DNA from: Bdellovibrio sp. qaytius
GTDB lineage: Bacteria > Bdellovibrionota > Bdellovibrionia > Bdellovibrionales > Bdellovibrionaceae
Direction: 5' to 3'
NCBI GenBank assembly: GCA_004011035.1
Contig: CP025734.1
Span: forward strand, 1,696,001-1,760,000
Length of the DNA stretch: 64,000 nucleotides
A model generated the notes under the pieces. It had not been told where the DNA came from. It worked only from the letters and a program-made list of their open reading frames with translations, and did not search any database. The first letter of the stretch is position 1, and every line of letters starts with the position of its first letter. Position numbers and translations under genes: made by a program. Shown piece after piece: positions 9,021 to 17,372 of this stretch.

Positions 9021-9953
9021 ATGATTCGTCGAATGTTATTTTTAACTTCAATATTATTCTTTACTGTCCCAGTTTTTGCGACTTGGTCAGCATGGACATC
9101 TTTAGGCGGCAGCGTCGTTGGTGACCCGGCAGCATGTACAGGTGCGGGGCAAACTTACGTTGTGGTGAAACGCGCCGACAACGGATTTTGGTTTCGCAAA
9201 AGAACTAACAGCACTGGTGTGTGGGATACGTGGCAGCGCATTCCGGGCACGATAAAATTTAGTGGTTCGCCATCGGTTTCATGTCGCATAAATCAGGGTC
9301 TTGGTTATTTCGTAGCTTACGGCGTTGGTAATGATGGGCTACTTTATATTTCATATCAAGGCGTCGTTGGTTTTGTTCCTTGGTACAAACAAAGTATTGC
9401 AGGAATTCCTTCGGGAAGATTATTAATTGGTTCAGGATTGTCAACTCCATCAATGCCTACTCAATCTTTTAATCCGCAACTTTTTGCGCATGCAAGTGAC
9501 CGCAGTACATATTGGTCTTTGTGTCCGCAAGGAAGCAATGCTCCGCCTTGTTACGGCACATGGAAGCTTGTCACAGGCGTGGTGGCCTCGGATCCTGCTG
9601 TGACTTATCAATCGCCAGGTCGACTCGATATGGTTGTGCAGGGCCGTGATGGTTATCTGTATCACGCACTTCAAGATGGCTTAATTTGGGAACCATTTGT
9701 AAAACTCAGTGGAGACCCCGTGACTTCGGCGCCAGATATTGTGAGTCGTTATCAGGGTAACTTAGAACTTTTTGTTAAAGGACAATTTAAAAATATTTTA
9801 CACAGAACATGGATCAATGGTGTGTGGGGTAACTGGGAAGATCTTGGAGCCGTTCTTACTTCAGGTCCAGGTGCCACAACTTACGCTGGTGGTATGATGG
9901 TTTTCGCTAGCGCAGGAAACGGAACACTTTGGTATCGCGCTTGGACTCCGTAA
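9021..9953 (+). CDS. Exported beta-propeller protein, PLL-lectin-like repeats
   Basis: The ribosome site AGGAGG lies just before the ATG, and a 19-residue signal peptide ends VFAT. The mature protein is built of repeated beta-propeller blades with the rhythm W..W..LGG..........V...R.DNGFW.R ... GVWDTW, repeated near GIGNDGLLY, GRDGYLYHALQDG and GNGTLWYRAWTP. This pattern fits the PLL/DUF346 family of fucose- or glycan-binding lectin propellers. Residues that would be catalytic in a sialidase (Arg triad, Asp boxes) are not evident. Binding glycans on another cell or a matrix is the inferred role. Terminator-like hairpins flank it on both sides, so it is a single transcription unit. Confidence 0.7.
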   Translation: MIRRMLFLTSILFFTVPVFATWSAWTSLGGSVVGDPAACTGAGQTYVVVKRADNGFWFRKRTNSTGVWDTWQRIPGTIKFSGSPSVSCRINQGLGYFVAYGVGNDGLLYISYQGVVGFVPWYKQSIAGIPSGRLLIGSGLSTPSMPTQSFNPQLFAHASDRSTYWSLCPQGSNAPPCYGTWKLVTGVVASDPAVTYQSPGRLDMVVQGRDGYLYHALQDGLIWEPFVKLSGDPVTSAPDIVSRYQGNLELFVKGQFKNILHRTWINGVWGNWEDLGAVLTSGPGATTYAGGMMVFASAGNGTLWYRAWTP

Positions 9954-9963
9954 TTAAAAAATA

Positions 9964-9998
9964 AAAAAAAAGCCACTCGATTGAAGTGGCTTTTTTTT
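9964..9998. terminator. Bidirectional rho-independent terminator
   Basis: AGCCACT and AGTGGCT (9971-9977 and 9985-9991) form a perfect 7-bp stem with a 7-base loop. It is flanked by an A-run on the left and eight Ts on the right. It can end the lectin-like gene on the plus strand and the yebC gene on the minus strand. Confidence 0.88.
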
Positions 9999-10046
9999 AT
10001 GAAATTGTGAAATGCATATTATAAAGTCGTGCGCCTTGCGCGCGCA

Positions 10047-10748
10047 TTATAAAGTTGCGTAAACTTTATGAGTGTCGTCAAGATCATCTACAGCTTGTAG
10101 AAACTCTTGAACTTCTTTAACTTGTGTTTCGCTTAACGTCGCATGATCTTTAGCTTTGTAACCTAAAAACGCTGAAGTCACTGTCCAGCCGCGAGCTTTA
10201 AGAGCATCATTCACAGACATTAAACCATCTGCTGGAGTAATAAACTCGTATGATCCATCTTCATTTTTATAAGCATCGTCAGCACCAGCTTCAATCGCTT
10301 CTTCATCAATATCAAAACTTCCAGCTTTAGTGGCTTCAACAAAACCACAACGAATAAACATCCACGCCACAGATCCTGTTTCGCCAAGATTACCGTCGTG
10401 TTTTTTAAATACAGAACGCATTTCTGGAGCCGTTCTATGCTTGTTATCTGTTTGGCATTCAACGATTACGCCAACACCGTGTGGAGCGTAACCTTCGTAT
10501 GTTAATTCTTCGATGATTTTTCCATCGTCTAATAGACCCGCACCTTTTTTGATGGCGCGATCAATTGTATCATTTGGACAAGAAATCTTTTTTGCCATAT
10601 CAATCGCTAAACGAAGACGGGCATTCATATCAGGATTAGCTCCTCCTGCTTTTGCTGCTACGGCGATCTCTCTCGCAGCTTTTGTAAACATTTGCCCTTT
10701 TTTCTGAGCGTTTTCTGATTTACCGGCGGCTTTCCAACCTTTTCCCAT
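10047..10748 (-). CDS. yebC: YebC/PmpR family regulator (TACO1-like)
   Basis: This 233-residue protein of the YebC/TACO1 family is of usual length. The N-terminus MGKGWKAAGKSENAQKKG varies the family's MAGHSKWANIKHRK opening. AREIAVAAKAGGANPDMNARLR, the glycine-rich NDTIDRAIKKGAG segment and YEGYAPHGVGVIVE match the family closely (quoted in parts). Members bind DNA as transcriptional regulators or act in translation of proline stretches; which applies here cannot be told. CAGGAG precedes the ATG. It is monocistronic with the shared terminator downstream. Confidence 0.94.
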   Translation of the reverse strand: MGKGWKAAGKSENAQKKGQMFTKAAREIAVAAKAGGANPDMNARLRLAIDMAKKISCPNDTIDRAIKKGAGLLDDGKIIEELTYEGYAPHGVGVIVECQTDNKHRTAPEMRSVFKKHDGNLGETGSVAWMFIRCGFVEATKAGSFDIDEEAIEAGADDAYKNEDGSYEFITPADGLMSVNDALKARGWTVTSAFLGYKAKDHATLSETQVKEVQEFLQAVDDLDDTHKVYATL

Positions 10749-10812
10749 ATAAAAACTCCTGAAATTTAAAGTAATATGTTAAGACTTGTGCTAGGGGTTT
10801 GTCTAGGTCGTT

Positions 10813-11595
10813 ATGTGGGCATTTGCTGAAAAAAACATCTTTAAGAAAATCGAAATGGTCAAGAATATGACCTCTTTCGATAATATCGTAGGTCTTTCTA
10901 CAAAAGACTTAGCTCCTGCCCGTGATATTGCAGTTATGCCTTTACGTTTTCATCCTGATAAAAAGGGACTCTCTACGAACGAGGGGCAGGCTCGTATGCT
11001 TCATGATTTGGCTAACATTGAACTTCAAGCGATGGAGCTAGGGTTGCGATCGCTTTGTGATTTTCAAGATGCTCCAGAGGCTTTTAAAGAAGAACTTTAC
11101 GCCGTTACAAAATCAGAAGCTGATCATTTAGAAATGTGTTTGATTGAAATCGAAAAGTTAGGTTTTAAGTGGGGCGATTGGCCAGCTCATACCGCTTTGT
11201 GGGATTGCACAGCGGCTTCAGATTCATTACTTGATCGTCTTCTAATTGTTCATCGTTATTTAGAAGGCTCAGGTCTTGATGCCGGCGATACTTTAATTCG
11301 CAGATTAAAAGGCGTTGATGCAAAGTCAGTCTTAATGGCGGTTGAAAGAATCAATAGAGAAGAAGTCGGGCACGTGCTTTTTGGTTCTGAATGGTATGTT
11401 AAAACCTGCGCTAAAGAAAAAATAGATCCAGAAATTGATTATCCAAAACGTATGCGCGATCTTCGCTGGTCATTGCCTAAACGTATGGAGCCTATCAATG
11501 TCGATATTCGTAAAAAAGCAGGCTTTACCGATTTAGAAATTAAATATTTACAAGACTTGCGCGAATCACATTTAGAAAAGCATAAAAGAGGTTAA
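10813..11595 (+). CDS. DUF455 ferritin-like domain protein
   Basis: This is a 260-residue helical protein of the DUF455/ferritin-like superfamily, distantly related to tRNA hydroxylase MiaE. Diiron ligand motifs are visible: LANIELQAMEL (Glu), then SEADHLEM (E..H) and, about 100 residues later, NREEVGHVLFG (EE..H). The function in bacteria is not established; an oxygen-activating diiron role is inferred from the ligands. Starts at codons 15 and 19 are also possible. The ATG at 10813 was kept because the helix it encodes matches the family's usual N-terminus. A decayed copy of this gene's 3' portion lies at 18912-18965. Confidence 0.85.
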   Translation: MWAFAEKNIFKKIEMVKNMTSFDNIVGLSTKDLAPARDIAVMPLRFHPDKKGLSTNEGQARMLHDLANIELQAMELGLRSLCDFQDAPEAFKEELYAVTKSEADHLEMCLIEIEKLGFKWGDWPAHTALWDCTAASDSLLDRLLIVHRYLEGSGLDAGDTLIRRLKGVDAKSVLMAVERINREEVGHVLFGSEWYVKTCAKEKIDPEIDYPKRMRDLRWSLPKRMEPINVDIRKKAGFTDLEIKYLQDLRESHLEKHKRG

Positions 11596-11765
11596 GGCGG
11601 TCCAAGAAATGATCAAATTCTAATATCTCGGTACTCACTTAAAAAACTGTAAAAAATGTTAACAGTTCTGAACATAGTTCATTCATACGTCCCCGCCATT
11701 GGATAAATCTGCTGTAATAAAATTTGCTTATTGCGGTAAATAAAATCTTATTGTAATTTAATCGC

Positions 11766-12050
11766 ATGAATGAGTTTTCTAACTTAGGCCAATATTTAAA
11801 GCAAAAACGTATGAGTTCTGACTTAACTCAAGGTGAACTGGCAGAAAAGCTAGGGGATGTTCACGTGCAGTTCGTTTCTAACTGGGAGCGCGGATTGTGT
11901 GCGCCGCCAAATCACTGTTTAGAAAAATTAATTCAAACACTTGATCTGAGCCGTGAAAAGCTGGTTAAGGTCATGCTTGAAGATTCAAAAATTATTATCA
12001 CTGCTAAGATTTTTAAGAAATCTAATTCAGCTAAGCGGTCACTAGGATAA
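11766..12050 (+). CDS. XRE-family helix-turn-helix regulator
   Basis: This is a small (94 aa) DNA-binding protein. A Cro/CI-type helix-turn-helix spans about residues 7-60 (LGQYLKQKRMSSDLTQGELA, then VSNWERGLCAPP), with the conserved Q..ELA turn and W.RG. The C-terminus is short and basic, so it probably lacks an effector domain. The next gene begins 25 bases downstream and is likely its transcription partner. The 170-base leader is AT-rich and could hold its own operator, although no clear dyad was found. Confidence 0.85.
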   Translation: MNEFSNLGQYLKQKRMSSDLTQGELAEKLGDVHVQFVSNWERGLCAPPNHCLEKLIQTLDLSREKLVKVMLEDSKIIITAKIFKKSNSAKRSLG

Positions 12051-12075
12051 ATAAATACCTCAAAGGATCGATTTT

Positions 12076-12831
12076 ATGAACTCATTATCAAATGTAGCGG
12101 TTGAAAGTGCATCTTCACAATCTAAAGCCTTAGATTATGCTGCTGTTGAATTGTTAGAAAAATTGGCATTAATGAGTTTGGCGCGCGGGTGTCCGGTAAA
12201 GGCGTATACGCAAAAAGCTTTGTCGACATTGGCGACGCTGCCTTTAGATAAAAAAGAAAATTTAATCAAAAAATTAGAAACCACGATAAAAATTGTCGTT
12301 GCAGGAACTGAAATCGAAAAAAACAATCCACCTAGCGGTTATGCTGAACGTAGTTTTGTAGAGCAGGCTCTTGAAATTTACGGGTACGAGCTTAAAGACG
12401 AAGAATTTTGGAATACAGTTAGAAAAGACGAGCTTGTCGAAATTTATAATACCGATAACATTCAGATATTCAGAACTTTTAATTTCTTTACGACATCTTC
12501 ATATTCTATTTTAGATTTATTGATTAACGAATGGTACAGCCTTTGGGAGAGACCAAATGGCACTCTTGATAATATGTTTAAAGTCGTAGGTGCTCTTTTT
12601 TCAGGTGAGACCAAAGGTATTGTTTCGGCCGGAGTGCGTGAACACGTGATCAGCGAAATTTTTAATGCTGAAGATCAAGAGCACTTTGCTTCGCGCGCTT
12701 CGCTTTGCAAGTTTGGTGTTATTTGTCCGATTTATAGTAAATTGGATGGCCAGATTGCCGGCCTACTTGTCACAGCTCGAGTGACCCCAGTAGCGGTCGG
12801 TGAGCAAGCAAAAAGCATTTCTTTTATTTAA
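12076..12831 (+). CDS. Uncharacterised protein paired with XRE regulator
   Basis: The 251-residue soluble protein was not recognised. There is no signal peptide or membrane segment. Residues 20-90 are helical (LEKLALMSLARGC ... LIKKLETTIKIVV). The later part has a mixed alpha/beta pattern with aromatic-rich blocks (FRTFNFFTTSSYSILDLL, EWYSLWERP) and ends in a strand-rich segment. AAAGGATCG precedes the ATG. Tight coupling to the XRE gene suggests a regulatory module in which this protein is the effector or sensor. Histidine kinase, toxin or nuclease motifs are not seen. Confidence 0.6.
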   Translation: MNSLSNVAVESASSQSKALDYAAVELLEKLALMSLARGCPVKAYTQKALSTLATLPLDKKENLIKKLETTIKIVVAGTEIEKNNPPSGYAERSFVEQALEIYGYELKDEEFWNTVRKDELVEIYNTDNIQIFRTFNFFTTSSYSILDLLINEWYSLWERPNGTLDNMFKVVGALFSGETKGIVSAGVREHVISEIFNAEDQEHFASRASLCKFGVICPIYSKLDGQIAGLLVTARVTPVAVGEQAKSISFI

Positions 12832-12840
12832 TATTTCAAT

Positions 12841-13815
12841 TTATGCAGCCTGCTTTTTGTTGTCTTCTTCGTTATCGCTATGAAGATCAGGCCGCAAAAA
12901 CTGGGCAAATGTTTTATGTCTTTGTTGGGCCAACCAGCCCGCTTTAATAAAATGAAATTCATCGTTATGGGGTTTTAAGGACTTAATTGCTTCATGAGCC
13001 CCAGGAAGTTCATGCCACGGAAGATCAGGCATCATGTGGTGCTCAGTATGAAAATTAAAATTAAGAACTAAATGTTCGATAAGATCAGGGTAGCGGCATG
13101 ATCGGACGACAGAGTGCTGATCCCATATTCCTTTTCTATCATTAGGGTCGTACGAATACACACCAACGTGATGGGGTAAATTAATAAAATCAAAAAGCAG
13201 TGAATAAAGAAAAATTCCAAGCCCAACCACTGCAAGTTGCGAAAAACTGAGGGCGTAGGCAAGGCCACCCCATAACACCAAGGGGCAGACTAAGCTGACC
13301 CATAAATCAAGATCACGACGATTCTTAGATAGTCTGGCCACAGAATGAGCCCAGAACACAATGTACTGAAAAAACGCCATTAAGGGAAATCGAGTGCGCC
13401 ACATCACTGTAAAAACAGTTTTCATTAAAGGTGAGCTGTTAGGGTATCTTTTTACGACTTCTAAGGCAGGATCTTTGTCAAAATTTCCTGTCCAATAATG
13501 ATGTTCGATATGAATGGATTTCCATAAAGAAAATGGCAAGAAACAAATAGCCCCTGCGAATAAGCCAAAGCCATAATTTAATTTATGATGAGGGGCTGCA
13601 AGTCCATGAACTGCTTCATGCATAAAAGCAAAGTTTCGAAACATCAAAAGAGCAAACGGCAAAGAAGCTATCCAAGATAAGCTAAGAGATTGGTTAAGAA
13701 AATAAAATACAGAGGTCCACAGAATAATATCTTCAAATACATATAAAGAAAACTTCGACCATTGGTGCTTGAAATGCAATTGGCTTCGAATTTTTTTATA
13801 AAGCTCTCGATTCAT
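12841..13815 (-). CDS. Membrane fatty acid desaturase
   Basis: This is an integral-membrane diiron desaturase or hydroxylase of the FA_desaturase family. The three histidine boxes are intact: HEAVH at 66-70, HIEHH at 102-106 and HTEHH at 256-260, with hydrophobic segments near 25-60, 84-98 and 170-212. It would introduce double bonds into acyl chains, using oxygen and an electron donor, and so tune membrane fluidity. It could instead act on carotenoids or sphingolipid-like substrates, which share the boxes. AAAGG lies before the ATG. Its stop is ten bases from that of the convergent upstream gene. Confidence 0.88.
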   Translation of the reverse strand: MNRELYKKIRSQLHFKHQWSKFSLYVFEDIILWTSVFYFLNQSLSLSWIASLPFALLMFRNFAFMHEAVHGLAAPHHKLNYGFGLFAGAICFLPFSLWKSIHIEHHYWTGNFDKDPALEVVKRYPNSSPLMKTVFTVMWRTRFPLMAFFQYIVFWAHSVARLSKNRRDLDLWVSLVCPLVLWGGLAYALSFSQLAVVGLGIFLYSLLFDFINLPHHVGVYSYDPNDRKGIWDQHSVVRSCRYPDLIEHLVLNFNFHTEHHMMPDLPWHELPGAHEAIKSLKPHNDEFHFIKAGWLAQQRHKTFAQFLRPDLHSDNEEDNKKQAA

Positions 13816-14040
13816 GTATGACCTTTCAGTATATTTAATTTTGCTTTAGATAAAGCCAGTTTGGAATAAATATTTCATTATTTACTCTTTTGATTTGCTC
13901 CTGTTAAGAAGTTGTAAATAACGTGTTATTTAGCGTCACTCAAGGAACTATTTTGGTACAAAAAATTCTCATTTTAATATTTTTTAAATATCTAAAGTAA
14001 ATGTTCAATAAAATGTATATCTTTTATTCATGAGGTGATT

Positions 14041-14793
14041 ATGACGAACAACTTTAAGCTGGTTATTTTAGATTACGCAGTGGCACATCTAAATAACCAA
14101 GCAACTCAGAAGGCACTTAACGATATCATTATTAGTAAACAAAAAAACTTTGCTAGAACTGATCCAAATTACGTCGTTATGGATAAGCACGATATGATTG
14201 GGACGCACTATCTGATCTACGATGTGAGTGAGATGTTTGATCCGAAACTAATTTTAGCGATTCGTACCACTTTTGAAGATAGAGCCCAGCAACATCATTT
14301 AAAAACTCCGATCCAAGAGCTGATTCCTCAACTTGGCTCTGAGTCTCAGAAACACTATCAAAATTTTAAAAATGAAAAAAAGCATTTGGCTGATTGTAAT
14401 TCGTGGTTTGTTGATATGGAGTACACGCAAAAAAAATCAGGATTAAAGCTGTCTGATATTGGTTACGCCATGGTCTATGCGCATGTGACTCGAATGGGAT
14501 TTGACCACATACTTGGGTGCACTAACGAAAAATACAAAGCTTCAAGGTGGCTAGAGAACATCGGCTACTTTGACAAATCACACACTTTTATTCATCCCGT
14601 TGTTCCAGATCCACATATGTTCATTATTGTTGAAAAGTTTAATGAAATTTATTTGAATTCTATCTATCAGGAATATAGCGAGCTGTTCGACAACCTACAG
14701 GAAATTTTACCGCCTGATTTTAAACATCAGAAGTGGGCCGAAGCCAGAACGTTGTTTTTTAAAAATGTTCTGCCTTTTCGTAAGGCTGGCTAG
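14041..14793 (+). CDS. Uncharacterised protein, GNAT/N-acyl-amino-acid-synthase-like
   Basis: The ATG at 14041 has GAGG five bases upstream; a GTG two codons earlier is less likely. The 250-residue soluble protein has a pattern reminiscent of the FeeM/LuxI-like GNAT group. An early YLIYDVSEMFDPKLILAIRTTFEDRA segment (quoted in part) carries acidic and arginine residues. It is followed by WFVDMEYTQKKSGLKL and IGYAMVYAHVTRMGFDHILG, then the SRWLENIGY block typical of the acyl-CoA-binding core. If correct it would acylate a small amine. Identity is low and no quorum-sensing receptor gene is adjacent. The assignment is tentative. Confidence 0.5.
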   Translation: MTNNFKLVILDYAVAHLNNQATQKALNDIIISKQKNFARTDPNYVVMDKHDMIGTHYLIYDVSEMFDPKLILAIRTTFEDRAQQHHLKTPIQELIPQLGSESQKHYQNFKNEKKHLADCNSWFVDMEYTQKKSGLKLSDIGYAMVYAHVTRMGFDHILGCTNEKYKASRWLENIGYFDKSHTFIHPVVPDPHMFIIVEKFNEIYLNSIYQEYSELFDNLQEILPPDFKHQKWAEARTLFFKNVLPFRKAG

Positions 14794-14942
14794 TCAGTAT
14801 GTAGATAATGGCTACCGTTAGCGGGCCTCATTGTCGATAACCTATACACCGCGCGCAGCCTAACTTCACCTCAAGCCTTTTAAACTTGTTCTAAAATGGC
14901 ACAGGCGTTGCTCCAGTTTCACTGATGAACATTGGAGCTCTC

Positions 14943-15923
14943 ATGAAATTACGCCCACTTGCGATTTTCGCCATTTTGATTTTAACTCAAGTACAGAGCT
15001 TTGCCGTTGAAGACTGCGCGTCTGTTGATGTGCGTGATAGTTTACCAGCTGATGTAAAAACATTTATGACAACCCCATCTGATCAGGGTGATATCGGTTG
15101 GTGCTTTGGTTGGGCTGCGACTGATCTGTTAAGCCAAGCTGTTGGCGCACCCGTATCAGCTCTGCATACTTCTAATTACTTCTCAAGCCGTGTCAGTGCT
15201 CTTGGTAAATTCGGGCGCAAATTTATGGGTTATCAAAAAGTTCCTGAAGGTGGCGACATCGCATCGGCACTTAAAGAGATGAAATCTTTAGGCTATGTTT
15301 GTCATGAAAAAGATATTCCTTCGCAAGGTACTCATAAAATTGCACTTAATGGCACTGCTTACACTTACGGTGGTATGAATCGCCTTTTTGAACGCCTTAA
15401 AGCTTACAGAGAAAACACCTGCAACGATATTTGTCAGGTTGCACTCAATAGCTTGATCGAGGCATTTGTTCCCGCAAGTAGTAATACTGAAGATTTAAAA
15501 AGATATGTGAAAAAATATCCGAAGGTTCCGCTTGAGGATGTGCTTCATTATTTTCTTAACTTGAGTTGCTTATACGACAAAATTACGTTGAACGATTTTT
15601 CATATGGAACTGCCACCAATCGCTTGAATTTAAGTCGTCTAACAGACTCAATTGATAAAGTTTTAAATCAAAATCGCCTGATTGGATTAGAGTACGATGC
15701 TTCACAAATTACAGCCGTTGGCGGAATTTTCGGAGGCGGTCACGCATCGACGATCGTTGCACGTAAAAAAATAGCTAATCAATGTTACTATTTGGTTAGA
15801 AACTCGTGGGGCACTTCGTGTGATTATCGTCCTGGGGTGATTTGCGAAAAAGAACAAGGCTCTTACTGGGTTAAAAAAGATGTCATGGAAAAAATGGCAA
15901 CGAAAATTGTCTGGATCAAATAA
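14943..15923 (+). CDS. Exported papain-like (C1) cysteine protease
   Basis: The ATG at 14943 is preceded by GGAG with a 5-base spacer and gives a signal peptide (ending QSFA). An upstream ATG at 14925 adds six residues without a site. The C1 catalytic residues are all readable: Cys54 in DQGDIGWCFGWAATDLL, His267 in GGGHASTIVARK and Asn287 in LVRNSWGTSC. The usual propeptide is absent or very short. A Cys-rich insert at about 160-215 separates Cys and His. It would degrade proteins outside the cytoplasm. It is convergent with the next gene (three bases between stops). Confidence 0.85.
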   Translation: MKLRPLAIFAILILTQVQSFAVEDCASVDVRDSLPADVKTFMTTPSDQGDIGWCFGWAATDLLSQAVGAPVSALHTSNYFSSRVSALGKFGRKFMGYQKVPEGGDIASALKEMKSLGYVCHEKDIPSQGTHKIALNGTAYTYGGMNRLFERLKAYRENTCNDICQVALNSLIEAFVPASSNTEDLKRYVKKYPKVPLEDVLHYFLNLSCLYDKITLNDFSYGTATNRLNLSRLTDSIDKVLNQNRLIGLEYDASQITAVGGIFGGGHASTIVARKKIANQCYYLVRNSWGTSCDYRPGVICEKEQGSYWVKKDVMEKMATKIVWIK

Positions 15924-15925
15924 AA

Positions 15926-16540
15926 TCACAAACTAAATTTAACTGCTTTTTTCTTATTGATTTCAAAAACTTCGCCTGAACCCATAAAGTTTTCAACTTG
16001 GATGCCGATTTTTTTCTTTTCTTTAAGTTTATCAGCTTGTTCGCCCATGGCTTTTAAAACATAAAATGGAATACCAGTCTCAGATACAGCTGTTCCTGAA
16101 GTGCCAGCTAACCCTGTTGGAATTACTGACTCTTTAATATTTTTAACCGACCATTGAGTGATTTTAACTAACGACCATTTTTTATCTGTTTGAATTAAAG
16201 CTACTGCAAATTGATTTTTTGAATCACTTCCCAGTAACACGATATCTTTTTGGCCATTGCCATCTAAGTCTTCGATAAAGGCCATTGGAACTGGCTTATC
16301 AGTTTGGTTTTCGCCAAGGTCTTTAAATAATTCTAAAACTGATTTGCTGTAATCAGCTTGGTTAAAAATTTTAAAATCAGCGTTCCATTTTGTAAGAACT
16401 TGAAGTGCTGCTTCAGGAAGTTGAACTTCAGCATCATTATTCACAGTCTTAATTTCTAAAGTGTTACCCTCAGATTTTACGATTGTCGATGCGTAAGAAA
16501 CAGAAGTAAATAAAAAACATAAAGTCATTAACTTAATCAT
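15926..16540 (-). CDS. Exported protein with EF-hand/FG-GAP-like calcium loop
   Basis: The 204-residue protein has a signal peptide (residues 1-17, SVSYA). One FG-GAP/VCBS-like element, FIEDLDGNGQKDIVLLG, has acidic residues placed as in a calcium-binding loop. The remainder is alpha/beta without a recognised fold. Its ATG overlaps the stop of the cell-wall-hydrolase gene by four bases (ATGA) and GGAGG lies inside that gene's end, so the two are translationally coupled. It may be an inhibitor, chaperone or partner of the hydrolase; that is inference from coupling only. Confidence 0.65.
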   Translation of the reverse strand: MIKLMTLCFLFTSVSYASTIVKSEGNTLEIKTVNNDAEVQLPEAALQVLTKWNADFKIFNQADYSKSVLELFKDLGENQTDKPVPMAFIEDLDGNGQKDIVLLGSDSKNQFAVALIQTDKKWSLVKITQWSVKNIKESVIPTGLAGTSGTAVSETGIPFYVLKAMGEQADKLKEKKKIGIQVENFMGSGEVFEINKKKAVKFSL

Positions 16541-17115
16541 CGAGAACCTCCGTCAGATGAGCGTGGAGCATTGTCTTCTTCTTTTTGCGAACTGCTGTGT
16601 TCAGGATTTGAGCCTAAGCTTTTCGGACACTTTTTACCGTGTGGTACTAGAAAAATATGACGACCGACTTTACCACAAGACTTAACACGTTTAGCCCAGG
16701 CAGGTGATACAGCGCGCGGGTTGTAAAAGAAAATAAGTCCGTTGGGGCCTTCGTCGATCGCTTTATCAACGGCGGCACGACAATCTTTTAGACTGCGATT
16801 ATCAATAAAACTTTTTGCATTAATGTTGTCGCTATGGCGATCGCGTGTCCAGCTGAATTGCCAAGGTTGGTAAACCACTTTACAAACAGTACCCGGAAAT
16901 GATTTTGATTCTGCACGAGAAAGTACAGTTTTTGCAACCGCGATTTTACCTTCTTGAGATTCGCCGCGTGTTTCGTGATAGCAGTTACAAACCATGCAAT
17001 CAAAAGATGATTGTCTGGCGTTGCACGACATCGATTCGGCATTTGCGCTTTGGTTTAATAAACAAAAAACCGACGTCATTATTAATAATATTGTGTGCAT
17101 ATTTTTTTGATTCAT
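16537..17115 (-). CDS. Exported SleB-type cell wall hydrolase
   Basis: This 192-residue exported protein belongs to the Hydrolase_2/SleB family, which cleaves peptidoglycan glycan strands (lytic transglycosylase-like). The family motif CYHETRGESQEGKIAVAKTV contains the catalytic Glu48, and the block LIFFYNPRAVSPAWAK lies near 130-145. The signal peptide is at residues 1-26 (SANA). Several Cys residues suggest disulfides. The C-terminal 25 residues are Ser/Asp/Glu-rich and likely disordered. In a non-sporulating Gram-negative this enzyme would remodel the cell's own or another cell's wall. First gene of a two-gene unit. Confidence 0.85.
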   Translation of the reverse strand: MNQKNMHTILLIMTSVFCLLNQSANAESMSCNARQSSFDCMVCNCYHETRGESQEGKIAVAKTVLSRAESKSFPGTVCKVVYQPWQFSWTRDRHSDNINAKSFIDNRSLKDCRAAVDKAIDEGPNGLIFFYNPRAVSPAWAKRVKSCGKVGRHIFLVPHGKKCPKSLGSNPEHSSSQKEEDNAPRSSDGGSR

Positions 17116-17321
17116 TTAAAGCTTTATAAAGCAATCTATGCGCCATGGCTTAAAGCGCTCACAATGCATACTTAAATATACAATAGAATATAAGTTGGTC
17201 GCAATCAGTTCACGTTTATTAGCTAAGCTTGCAAATTCACTCAGGGTTTATGATTAAGTCATGGACTATACAAGTGTTAGGATTTAACTCATGTCTCAAT
17301 TTTAGAAGATCAGCACCTGAT

Positions 17322-17355
17322 AAAAAAAGCCTCCTGATCTTAGGAGGCTTTCTAT
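17322..17355 (-). terminator. Rho-independent terminator of glycosidase gene
   Basis: AAGCCTCCT and AGGAGGCTT (17327-17335 and 17342-17350) form a perfect 9-bp stem with a 6-base loop. On the minus strand it is followed by seven Us, placed 22 bases after the glycosidase stop. Confidence 0.9.
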
Positions 17356-17372
17356 TTTAATGTTTACAATGA

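Noticed and set aside
8815-9051. Minus-strand 78-codon frame overlapping the lectin-like gene start
   Set aside because: Shadow of the intergenic region and a stronger plus-strand gene with a clear GGAGG site.
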